From Bacteroidales bacterium (GTDB lineage Bacteria > Bacteroidota > Bacteroidia > Bacteroidales > GCA-2748055): 46,865 bases of DNA. How positions within the stretch are numbered: position 1 is the first letter of the stretch; every line of letters begins with the position of its first letter. The position numbers and the translations under genes were made by a program. The notes under the pieces are model-generated. The model was not told the origin of the DNA. It worked only from the letters and a program-made list of their open reading frames with translations, and did no database searches. Shown here in pieces: positions 36,028 through 43,607 of the stretch. Location: contig JARGFP010000029.1 in NCBI GenBank assembly GCA_029210585.1, positions 1-46,865 on the forward strand, given 5' to 3'.

Positions 36028-37623
36028 ATGCATCTACAACTACCCATTTGTTGCCGCAGGGGGATTCTTACTCTGGCACTGGCAGCTTTCCTGTCAACGA
36101 TTTCCATTGCATCATTTGCACAGGTAGCGCAGTTTTTTTTCAACGAGGTGGATACCACCGAATCCTACCTGAGCAACGGTTTCTGCCGCACGCTGAACTA
36201 TTACTGGGACCAGGCGGTGATCGGACCGGAGGGCAACATTTACTTTGTTTTTGTAGACAATTATAAGTTATATTATTATGTATCGGCGGACCAGGGGGTG
36301 ACCTGGGAGAAGCATTTTGTGGATACCGGTCATGCAGGCAATGTATATGCCGCCATGGCAGGCATGACCGTTGATGGCCGCCTGGTGATTGTGTTTACCT
36401 TCAATGCTGACTTTACATCATCAGGCACTGTGGCCTTTGGTTCAGAATTTCACTATACCATCATGGGTGCTGTTCAGAACGGTGAAAGCTGGGACGTGGA
36501 TCTCATACGGTATCCAATCGGGAACAGCGGGCTGCTGCCATTCGGGACCATTACTACAAAATCCGGACAGGTGCATGCCATCCTGTACAAGTATGGCTGG
36601 ATGAACTACGGGGGGGAGTTGTTCGAAGCGATATATGATCCGGTTGCAAACAGCTGGTCAGAGCTGGTGACCATCAAGGTATTCAACGACCGTCCGATCG
36701 ACCATTCCACCTTTCACGTGTGCAAGCTTGCCGAGGGTCAGAACGATACGATCATCTGCGTATACCAGCGGCATGCCAATGATTCGAAATACCACAACCT
36801 GGAGGTGATCATGAAGGGTGTGGATGGGTGGACCGATGAGGAGGTGATTCTGGAGCAAAGTGATTATGCCACCTACAACCGGTTCGATCTTGACTACGAC
36901 CGGCACGGACATATGTATTTCACTTATTTTATTCCATACGGACCGGAGGGGCCGGAGCTGTACATTGCGCACAATTCAGTCCGGGAATTTGAAAAGCACA
37001 CCGTTTTTGCAGCGACGGATACCTTGCGGAAGATCAGCGTGCATCCGTATCCGGATGGAGTAGCGTACCTGTACCTGAACTTCAAGGATTCGCTGCCGGA
37101 AATCTGGAAGCTGAGTGAAGACGGGCTGGAACCCACCGGGTTTCTGCCTGGATTTGAGGTGGCGGACAGTATGGATGTGATGCGGTTTCATTACCAGGTG
37201 CCCATCAAGAATAATTTCTCAGTGTTACCAGGAAATGAATCAGCGGATAATAAGACAGGTCCGGGGTTGTTCGCCTTTACCAACCGCTATGCCGGGAGGG
37301 ATGGCAGTACCGTATTCCCATACCCGCTTGTGTTTGTCAGTGCTGATCTTGCAAAGGATGAAACTTCGGAACCTTCATCCAGCCAGCCTTTGGAAGAAAC
37401 TTCTTTCAGGATATATCCCAACCCGGGCAACGGGATGCTCCGGTTGCATAACCGGCAAGGGGAGTTCGCCGCATTGTTTCACATATATGATATTACCGGG
37501 AGCAGGGTAGGTTCCTTTCACCTGGATGAATCAGGAACGGCGGATTTGACCGGTTTGCCAGGGGGTATCTATTTTATCAGGAACACAGCAGACGGGCATA
37601 CGCTGAAGTATGTAAAACACTGA
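36028..37623 (+). CDS. Secreted BNR/propeller-like protein with T9SS type A sorting domain
   Basis: The 531-residue protein has an N-terminal signal peptide (about 1-31, ending ASFAQ). A beta-propeller-like region follows (about 40-430) with BNR-type elements, for example YYYVSADQGVTWEK and HGHMYFTYFIPYG. The end is a type A sorting domain (IYPNPGNGMLRLHNRQG, then LTGLPGGIYFIRNT and KYVKH). BNR-like propellers occur in sialidases, rhamnosidases and polysaccharide lyases, but no Arg triad or other catalytic set is evident, so it may be a non-catalytic surface or secreted protein. A ribosome binding site is not seen. It is divergent to the AraC regulator. Confidence 0.88.
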   Translation: MHLQLPICCRRGILTLALAAFLSTISIASFAQVAQFFFNEVDTTESYLSNGFCRTLNYYWDQAVIGPEGNIYFVFVDNYKLYYYVSADQGVTWEKHFVDTGHAGNVYAAMAGMTVDGRLVIVFTFNADFTSSGTVAFGSEFHYTIMGAVQNGESWDVDLIRYPIGNSGLLPFGTITTKSGQVHAILYKYGWMNYGGELFEAIYDPVANSWSELVTIKVFNDRPIDHSTFHVCKLAEGQNDTIICVYQRHANDSKYHNLEVIMKGVDGWTDEEVILEQSDYATYNRFDLDYDRHGHMYFTYFIPYGPEGPELYIAHNSVREFEKHTVFAATDTLRKISVHPYPDGVAYLYLNFKDSLPEIWKLSEDGLEPTGFLPGFEVADSMDVMRFHYQVPIKNNFSVLPGNESADNKTGPGLFAFTNRYAGRDGSTVFPYPLVFVSADLAKDETSEPSSSQPLEETSFRIYPNPGNGMLRLHNRQGEFAALFHIYDITGSRVGSFHLDESGTADLTGLPGGIYFIRNTADGHTLKYVKH

Positions 37624-37642
37624 TCGATCCTGCTGATTTCAC

Positions 37643-37725
37643 GGTTACTGTGTATTTTTAACAATCTTTAACGAACAAAACAGGTTACTGTGTGTATTAT
37701 ATATGATATAATCAATCAACCTGTT
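37643..37725. promoter_or_regulatory. Repeats in the yceI upstream region
   Basis: GGTTACTGTGT occurs at 37643-37653 and again at 37683-37693, exactly 40 bases apart. AACAGGTT (37679-37686) and AACCTGTT (37718-37725) form an inverted repeat with a 31-base AT-rich spacer. The YceI start is at 37748. These could be regulator sites or a long-loop hairpin. Confidence 0.5.
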
Positions 37726-37747
37726 GTACATAATTAATTTTAAGAAG

Positions 37748-38410
37748 ATGAGAAAAATATTTTTAATACCCTTGATCGCATCCCTTGCATTTGCATGTAA
37801 CAATCCGAAGAACGCCGATGAGGCAAAAACGGGAGATGCACAAAAAGCTGCTGCTTCATCCGGGGCAGTGTATGAAATAAAGCCTGACAGTGAAGTTGAC
37901 TGGCGTGGCGTGAAGCCTACCGGTGAGCATATTGGTACGGTAGTAGTCAGTGACGGCCAGGTGAAAGTTGCCGATGGTACGGTGTCTTCCGGAAGCATTA
38001 CGATCGATCTGAATTCCATTGTGAACCATGACCTGGAAGGGGACATGAATGCCCGTCTCGTCGGACACCTGAAGTCGGAGGATTTCTTTTACACCGAGCA
38101 GTATCCCACTGCGCAGTTTGACATCGTATCCATCAGGGAATTCAGTGGCAGTGCTGCTGAAGGTGATGTGCAACCCACCCACGAAGTGACCGGTAATCTG
38201 ACCATGCGGGGCGAGACCAAGAGCATCACATTCCCTGCTGCTATTCACGTGAGCGAAAACCAAGTGCATGTAGGCACCAACGAATTTTCCATTGACCGTA
38301 CCCTCTGGGGCGTCAATTTCAAGTCGAAGAAGATTTTTGCCGAGCTGAAGGATGATTTCATCAACGATATGATCAACCTGAAGTTTGATGTGACTTTCAC
38401 CGCTGAGTAG
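37748..38410 (+). CDS. YceI-family lipoprotein
   Basis: The start at 37748 (MRKIFLIPLIASLAFAC) is chosen because the lipobox LAFAC follows directly; an ATG 8 codons earlier is less likely. The 220-residue protein carries a short low-complexity linker (NPKNADEAKTGDAQKAAAS) and then the YceI lipocalin-like barrel (about 40-220): SEVDWRGVKPTGEH, HLKSEDFFYTEQYPTAQF, EVTGNLTMRGETKSITFPA. YceI proteins bind polyisoprenoid-like lipids in the periplasm. A terminator 124 bases after its stop suggests a monocistronic unit. Confidence 0.93.
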   Translation: MRKIFLIPLIASLAFACNNPKNADEAKTGDAQKAAASSGAVYEIKPDSEVDWRGVKPTGEHIGTVVVSDGQVKVADGTVSSGSITIDLNSIVNHDLEGDMNARLVGHLKSEDFFYTEQYPTAQFDIVSIREFSGSAAEGDVQPTHEVTGNLTMRGETKSITFPAAIHVSENQVHVGTNEFSIDRTLWGVNFKSKKIFAELKDDFINDMINLKFDVTFTAE

Positions 38411-38533
38411 CACCTGGAGCGGTACATGAACCCTATGGCGCTGCAGACAAAGTAAAACACTGTAAAGCGTTTGCTGAATAAGAAATTGCGTGCCTGACGA
38501 TAGGCGTTGCAGAATTAATCTGAAATAAAATGG

Positions 38534-38561
38534 GAGGTTGCCGGTGGCAGCCTCTTTTTTT
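38534..38561 (+). terminator. Intrinsic terminator after yceI
   Basis: GAGGTTGCC, loop GGT and GGCAGCCTC form a 9-bp stem (one G-T pair), followed by TTTTTTT. It separates the YceI gene from tmRNA. Confidence 0.85.
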
Positions 38562-38582
38562 GGCGCGAATTTTGTATATTTA
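38558..38582 (+). promoter_or_regulatory. Candidate tmRNA promoter
   Basis: TTTGG at 38558 and TATATTTA at 38575-38582 resemble the Bacteroidota TTTG / TAnnTTTG pair, 30 bases before the mature tmRNA 5' end. The spacing is approximate. Confidence 0.35.
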
Positions 38583-38611
38583 CAGGCTGCACAACGGTGC
38601 AGCAACATACC

Positions 38612-39007
38612 GGGGCCGAGTTGGATTTGACAGCGTGTAAAACAGGTATGTAAGCATGTCGAGCGTGGTGATTTGGCTCGTTAATCCCAGGTCATACACT
38701 TATAATTGGCAATAACAATTATGCTCTCGCTGCGTAATTTTACTCAGTAAAATTCGCTTCATCCCGGTATTAGATACCGGGACGGGACATCTCCGGAAAC
38801 TTTGTTCCCTATCGGGTTTCCAACAGGAGGTGCAGTTAGAACGGGATAGCCACCGGAGGAGTTCCGACTCCGGGGCGAAACACCAGGAACTAAGGTGTTG
38901 ATCGGTCGTCTTTCGCCTGTCAACTCCCTACAACCAAGGAAAGACTAAGCATGTAGAAGGCATATTGGTTTCTCGTTTGGACCGGGGTTCGATCCCCCGC
39001 GGCTCCA
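38612..39007 (+). ncRNA. ssrA: tmRNA (transfer-messenger RNA)
   Basis: The 5' end GGGGCCGAGTTGGATTTGAC and the 3' tRNA-like end (GGTTCGATCCCCCG, then CGGCTCC and A) pair into the acceptor stem, and the T-loop motif TTCGATCC is present. The typical GACTAAGCATGTAGAAG segment precedes the 3' domain. The tag reading frame runs from GGC at 38708 to TAA at 38735-38737 and reads GNNNYALAA, so the full tag would be AGNNNYALAA. CCA is not encoded, which is usual in Bacteroidota. tmRNA with SmpB rescues stalled ribosomes and marks the nascent chain for proteolysis. The tag differs in one position from the GENNYALAA type I associate with Porphyromonas. Confidence 0.97.
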
Positions 39008-39012
39008 CTTTA

Positions 39013-39047
39013 GACTCTGACCTTATCGGTTAGGGTCTTTTTTTTTT
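39013..39047 (+). terminator. Intrinsic terminator of tmRNA
   Basis: GACTCTGACC, loop TTATC and GGTTAGGGTC form a 10-bp stem with two G-T pairs, followed by ten T residues. Confidence 0.9.
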
Positions 39048-39313
39048 AATCCTGCAACTCGCTCATTTTGAAATTTTTATTTATACGGTATTACAAGAGT
39101 AGCTGCCTGGCATAAGCGTAACTGTCTGACAAATTATCGATCAAAATGGTCGGATCGATATATAGGAATGTGGTGTTTCACGAGGCAGAATATTGTGTCT
39201 GTTTTGAGCGGTATTCAAGATATTGAACGACGCAATATAAATAAAGAATTATATAATTGCGCAAATATATAAAATAAAAATTATATATTAGCTTCTAAGT
39301 AAAGATATTGAAT
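39048..39313. other. AT-rich upstream region of the AAA ATPase gene
   Basis: The last 100 bases are very AT-rich. CGCAAT (39231-39236) and ATTGCG (39256-39261) frame an imperfect inverted repeat, a possible operator just upstream of the gene. No att-like copy of the tmRNA 3' end is seen here. Confidence 0.4.
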
Positions 39314-40597
39314 ATGATATCCTATAAGGAGTTGGCTGATATTATTGTAGAGAGTGTATCACTTACAGATGAAGGGATTGTAAGATCAAGAGAACTGGAA
39401 ATAAAGAAAGTCCTGTTTGTTCCAAAACCTTTGAAAGTAATTACAGGTTTGAGGCGCAGTGGGAAATCGTTTATTTTGAAGCGACTGTATAAACAACTGG
39501 TAGGTGAAGGAATACCCAGGCAAAATATACTTTTCTTAAATCTTGAAAATGACTGGTTAAGTTTTATCAGGGATACTTTAGCGTTAAGGAGAGTATATGA
39601 TCTGTTTATGTCAGGTACAAATCCAAAAAAACCGGTCTACTTGTTTTTTGACGAGGTTCAAAATGTTGGTAACTGGGAAAAATTTATTCGGACTATTTAT
39701 GATGCTACTGAACATCACATTTACATTACCGGTTCAAATGCACAGTTGCTGTCCAAAGAATTTTCCAGTACACTGGGCGGCAGAATTCTTGAATATGATC
39801 TTTTCCCGTTCTCCTTCAAAGAAATGTTAGAATATAAAAGAATTCCTTTTCAAAATGCCTTTGATCGTTCTGAGTATAAAAATGAGTTGAACAGATTATT
39901 GTCAGATTATCTGAATTTCGGCGGGATTTGTGAGACATTTGAGCTTCCGGATGAAACCAAAATATCTTATAGAAAGTCACTAATCGATAAAATTGTCATT
40001 CGTGATATTGCAGAGAGATATAACGTTAGGTCATTCGAATTGTTGAAGAACCTGATGCAATACCTTGAGAAGAACACAGGAAATATTATCAGCTATCGGA
40101 AAATATCAAACATCGCCAATGCCAGTGAACCCACTATTGAACAATATATTTCCTATCTCGAAAATGCATGGATTATAGAAAAGTTGAAGAAGTTTTCATG
40201 GAAAACCAAAAGCATTTTTGACATTAACAAGAAATTCTATTTCACTGATAATTTATTCTGTCACTTTGCCGATATTGAAGATAAACTTGAGAATATTTGC
40301 TTCCAGCATCTTGCCAGAAGACATGGGACAGTCCATGTTTTCCTGGGACGCGATGATAAAGGAAAAGAGGTGGACTTCATTGTAAAATCAGACCATAATC
40401 AGGTGTTGGGCTACCAGGTTTGCTATCATTTAACGGAAGAGAATCTAAAACGGGAAATATCCAGTCTTTTGCTTTTACAAAAATATATGGAGGATAAATC
40501 CACAAAATTATTCATTATCTCGATGTATCAGAGCAATAAAACGCCTCTGCCAGAACAGATTGAATATTTGAATATCATGGATTTTTTAATTTCTTAA
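39314..40597 (+). CDS. AAA_14/DUF4143 family ATPase
   Basis: The start at 39314 (MISYKELADII) is an ATG; a TTG two codons earlier is less likely. The 427-residue protein has a P-loop (GLRRSGKS, about residue 42-49), a Walker B motif in YLFFDEVQNV, and the sensor-like HIYITGSNAQLLS. These belong to the AAA_14 fold. A winged-helix linker (NIISYRKISNIANASEPTIE) and a C-terminal DUF4143 nuclease-like domain follow (KFYFTDNLFCHF; KEVDFIVKSD). Proteins of this type are widespread, often solitary and variably present, with unclear function. The gene is clearly richer in A+T than its neighbours and sits directly downstream of tmRNA, a favoured integration site, so acquisition is likely. No integrase lies nearby. 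Confidence 0.88.
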   Translation: MISYKELADIIVESVSLTDEGIVRSRELEIKKVLFVPKPLKVITGLRRSGKSFILKRLYKQLVGEGIPRQNILFLNLENDWLSFIRDTLALRRVYDLFMSGTNPKKPVYLFFDEVQNVGNWEKFIRTIYDATEHHIYITGSNAQLLSKEFSSTLGGRILEYDLFPFSFKEMLEYKRIPFQNAFDRSEYKNELNRLLSDYLNFGGICETFELPDETKISYRKSLIDKIVIRDIAERYNVRSFELLKNLMQYLEKNTGNIISYRKISNIANASEPTIEQYISYLENAWIIEKLKKFSWKTKSIFDINKKFYFTDNLFCHFADIEDKLENICFQHLARRHGTVHVFLGRDDKGKEVDFIVKSDHNQVLGYQVCYHLTEENLKREISSLLLLQKYMEDKSTKLFIISMYQSNKTPLPEQIEYLNIMDFLIS

Positions 40598-40736
40598 ACG
40601 TACGGTTTGCATGTCTTTAGAGATCAGTTTGGTACAATTTAATGTTTTCTGCCTTGCGGACTTTATAGCATCTTTATCTCTGATGTTGAACTGAACATGC
40701 AGGTAAATTGTCATATGCTCCTGGACAAAGCAAATC

Positions 40737-40787
40737 ATGAAATATTCAAGGCTCCTGGTCATTGCACTGCTGACCCTCCCGTTGATT
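40737..40787 (+). pseudogene. Orphan signal-peptide fragment
   Basis: ATG at 40737 begins MKYSRLLVIALLTLPLI, a convincing signal peptide, then the frame runs into the antisense of the hydrolase 3' end (stop of that gene at 40786). It appears to be the first 17 codons of a lost gene. It could also be chance; the piece is short. Confidence 0.35.
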
Positions 40788-41772
40788 AAAAAAACGCAGC
40801 CACCTCTTTCAATGCTTCATCACGCTCCCGGAGTGGCAGGATCACCCAGTCGTGTACCATCTGCTCCTTTACGGAAAGGTTCACGTATGTATCCCTGGCT
40901 GATGCCGCCTTTTCAAGCAGCAGGATACAATCGGGATAGAAGAGTTCGTGTGCGCTCACGAAGACCTTGATCTGTGACAAACCATCCAGGTCCCCGTATA
41001 TGGGCGACAAACGCGGATCGCTCAGTTCCAGTCCGCCTGCATACAATTTTCCGCATGACACCAATCCCTCTTTGTGCAGCAGCACATCCTTTTCCACCAG
41101 GGTGTCGATGCCTGGATTGGTCATGCCCGCATCCAGCCAGGGCGAGAAGAGCACGGTCTTTTCAGGCCTGGTCTCCACACCTTCATCCCTCAGCTTTTGC
41201 AACAGTGAAAGGGCCAGTCCGCCACCGGCAGAATCACCCGCCAGGCAAAATACATCACCAGGATACTCTTGCACAAGCAGCCTGTAGGCTTGTTCCAGCA
41301 AAGAAAGACTGGTTAGGATATCATGCTCGGGTGCCAGGGGATAGCCAATGAAGGTCACCCTGTAGCCGTATTCCCTGGCCAGCAGTTCGATCAGCCTGCG
41401 GTGTCCGGCGCTGGCCTCCGCAACATAGGCACCCCCGTGCAGGAAGAAAATGTGTTTCCGGGCTGATGGCGAGGCAGTGATGGTAAGCATGGTGAAGCCA
41501 TCTACGGTGCGCTGCTCCACCTCCAGTGAAGGATGCAGTTTCTCCGCCGTAACGGCTTCCTTTCCCCTGGGCGGATTGTCCAGCAGCTTTTCGAAGATCC
41601 TTTCATTGAGATTGGCGATATCCAGTGTTTTGTATACCAGCTGCGACCTTGCACTTGGTTTTGTCTGCGCCAGTGCATTGGGTTGCACGCAAATCAGCAA
41701 AAAGCCTGCGCAGAGAACGCAGAGCAACACCTGCACATTCCTGGCAGGACGCGATGTATTAACTATATGCAT
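40786..41772 (-). CDS. Alpha/beta hydrolase of the hormone-sensitive lipase (HSL) family
   Basis: The 328-residue protein has an N-terminal signal peptide (about 1-36, ending NALAQ) and an alpha/beta hydrolase-3 domain. HGGAY forms the oxyanion hole, GDSAGGG holds the nucleophilic serine, and the acid and His lie in the last third (VSAHELFYPDC; MVHDWVILPL). Such enzymes hydrolyse short acyl esters or carbamates. With a signal peptide it should act in the periplasm. No operon partner is seen; 289 bases separate it from the next gene upstream. Confidence 0.9.
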   Translation of the reverse strand: MHIVNTSRPARNVQVLLCVLCAGFLLICVQPNALAQTKPSARSQLVYKTLDIANLNERIFEKLLDNPPRGKEAVTAEKLHPSLEVEQRTVDGFTMLTITASPSARKHIFFLHGGAYVAEASAGHRRLIELLAREYGYRVTFIGYPLAPEHDILTSLSLLEQAYRLLVQEYPGDVFCLAGDSAGGGLALSLLQKLRDEGVETRPEKTVLFSPWLDAGMTNPGIDTLVEKDVLLHKEGLVSCGKLYAGGLELSDPRLSPIYGDLDGLSQIKVFVSAHELFYPDCILLLEKAASARDTYVNLSVKEQMVHDWVILPLRERDEALKEVAAFF

Positions 41773-42061
41773 TTCCAGACAATCTTATTGTACAAATAAC
41801 GTGATTCCGGGCCGATTATGTACATACGTTGCAAAAAATGCGATTGTACGGGTGCCTGTTGATGCTGATTCCATTTCAGCACTGACCGATGCCGGAAATA
41901 CATTCAGCAACAATGCCGACGGGAATAGGGGAAGTAAAAAGCGCAGGAAGATGCAGACAAAGAGAAGCGCAATGCACATTATGCCAGGTATTCAATAAAC
42001 GCTGTATACCAGGTAACAAGCATACTCCTCATCAGGTACGCGCCAGGCTTCGCTTGTGTCA

Positions 42062-43123
42062 TTACCCGGAGGCCTCCGATACAATACTGCCTGGTATTTG
42101 TCTGCCTTTGACTGGTTTCAGATTTAATTTGCCGATGTAAATGTTCATCAGGTCAAGATAGGACTTCACGTCGGCTGCGCTCTGTTTTTCCTTTTTGTTG
42201 CTGACTGCATTGATGGCAGTAACCTTGGCGCGGACATTGGCCCGGTAGCTTTTGTAATAATTGAAGAGCATCCCGGTTTGTCCGTTCACCTCTTCCCCGG
42301 CCGCCTGCATGTACGTATTGTAAAAATCATGACCAAGCTGGGCATACCCGTGGAAGTCAAGCTCAACGCAGAGAAACGCGATTTCACTGAGCACATCCAT
42401 TACCCGGTATTCCTTGTTGAAGTCGATGCAATCGAAAATGACCGGTTCGTCGTACAGGAATATATTTGTACAGTTCAAATCCCCGTGGCAATCGCGCTGG
42501 TGATCCGTGATCACACGATGATTCATCAGGTTCCTGTTCAGGTTCAGGAAGAGGTACGACTGTGTGACACATTCCCTGGTCCTTTCCAGGTAACCCGTAC
42601 CGCAATATTCCCTGGTATAATCCTTCACACTCAATATATCACTGTATTTTTCATGAAATGCAGTCGTGTTGAAGGCATTCTTCACAATCCGTGTATTTTC
42701 GTGAAACGCTGCCAGCATCTTTGCGAGTTTGTCAATATCTTCATCATGCACGCTCCGCAGTTTCAGCAACCGGTCCATCCGCCGCCTGTTGTCCATTCGT
42801 TTCATTTTTACGGCATGACCGATCACCTCTTCGCTGCCGGGATCTGCATCCTCCTTAACGCCATCCGCGGTGACCGCCACCACACCCAGGTACATATCGG
42901 GCGCAAGCCGCCTGTTCAGCTCCACTTCGAGATGGCAATAGTGTTCCCGGAGCTCCCGGGTTGAAAAATCGACGAATGAATATTTTACAGGACGCTTGAA
43001 TTTGTACGCAAAATGATCTGTCAATACAACCCAGGAGATATGTGTCTCGATCAGCCTGGCGTCCTCGCAGCTGTCATCGAACCTGCATGTCTCTAACAGT
43101 TGCTGAATCTGTTCTTTTTCCAT
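42062..43123 (-). CDS. Aminoglycoside phosphotransferase-like protein (COG2187 type)
   Basis: The 353-residue protein has the APH/choline-kinase fold: a lysine-containing N-lobe (WVVLTDHFAYKFKRPVKYSF), the catalytic loop HGDLNCTNIF and the metal-binding DCIDFN. This subtype is often fused to a C-terminal P-loop kinase. Here the kinase is a separate gene upstream, overlapping by 50 bases (43074-43123). Substrate is unknown; resistance to aminoglycosides is not implied by this subfamily. It is the third gene of the ppsA operon. Confidence 0.88.
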   Translation of the reverse strand: MEKEQIQQLLETCRFDDSCEDARLIETHISWVVLTDHFAYKFKRPVKYSFVDFSTRELREHYCHLEVELNRRLAPDMYLGVVAVTADGVKEDADPGSEEVIGHAVKMKRMDNRRRMDRLLKLRSVHDEDIDKLAKMLAAFHENTRIVKNAFNTTAFHEKYSDILSVKDYTREYCGTGYLERTRECVTQSYLFLNLNRNLMNHRVITDHQRDCHGDLNCTNIFLYDEPVIFDCIDFNKEYRVMDVLSEIAFLCVELDFHGYAQLGHDFYNTYMQAAGEEVNGQTGMLFNYYKSYRANVRAKVTAINAVSNKKEKQSAADVKSYLDLMNIYIGKLNLKPVKGRQIPGSIVSEASG

Positions 43124-43607
43124 TGAATAAAGCCTTTGCTTTTTCCTTCATTTCATTAATTCCAAGTTTGTCGGACCGCATCACAAGGTGTTGTTCGGGC
43201 ATGTAATCAAACGCCGCTTTCATTTTTTTGTATACTGAATAGTCCGCCTCACTGTACGCACGGTCTTTCTTCATCCGTTTTTTTACTTCATGATCCGCTG
43301 CCTTCAATTCAATATAGTACAGGTATCGCTCCAGTTCCCATGATCGTTTGTTGAACATGTGCCTGAATGATTTATTGCTGAATGTCCCGTCGACAATCAC
43401 CGTTCTCCTTTGCGCGTCCGGTCGGGTGATTTCTTCCAGGATTTTTTCATACACCTCGCGTTTTGTCTCTTTGTCATACTTTCCCTGCTTATTCAACATT
43501 TCCCTGGTAATATCCGTGTTCAGGTACAAAGCCCGGGTATCTTCAGCAAGGTGCCGGGCCAGGCAGGATTTCCCGGTGCCGGGCAGGCCAAATACTACAA
43601 TGATCAT
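43074..43607 (-). CDS. P-loop kinase of the zeta-toxin/COG0645 type
   Basis: The 177-residue protein has a Walker A motif at its very start (GLPGTGKS, residues 7-14), NTDITREML after the first helix, and IVDGTFSNKSFR where the second conserved acidic strand lies. It matches small predicted kinases normally found as the C-terminal half of COG2187 fusion proteins. Its ATG overlaps the ppsA stop in an ATGA arrangement (43604-43607), so translation is probably coupled. Its 3' end overlaps the next gene by 50 bases in another frame. Confidence 0.88.
   Translation of the reverse strand: MIIVVFGLPGTGKSCLARHLAEDTRALYLNTDITREMLNKQGKYDKETKREVYEKILEEITRPDAQRRTVIVDGTFSNKSFRHMFNKRSWELERYLYYIELKAADHEVKKRMKKDRAYSEADYSVYKKMKAAFDYMPEQHLVMRSDKLGINEMKEKAKALFNGKRTDSATVRDMQVR

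Noticed and set aside
39008-40736. An integrated element at ssrA with attachment sites
   Set aside because: No copy of the tmRNA 3' end is seen downstream up to 40736 and no integrase gene is present, so only acquisition of one AT-rich gene is suggested.
41785-41979. Minus-strand 64-codon frame with a hydrophobic start
   Set aside because: It resembles a signal peptide by composition, but has no ribosome binding site, no recognisable mature part, and ends 13 bases before the hydrolase start; probably chance in the leader.
42062-43123. Aminoglycoside resistance gene
   Set aside because: The APH-like fold is of the COG2187 type usually linked to a P-loop kinase, with no known resistance role.
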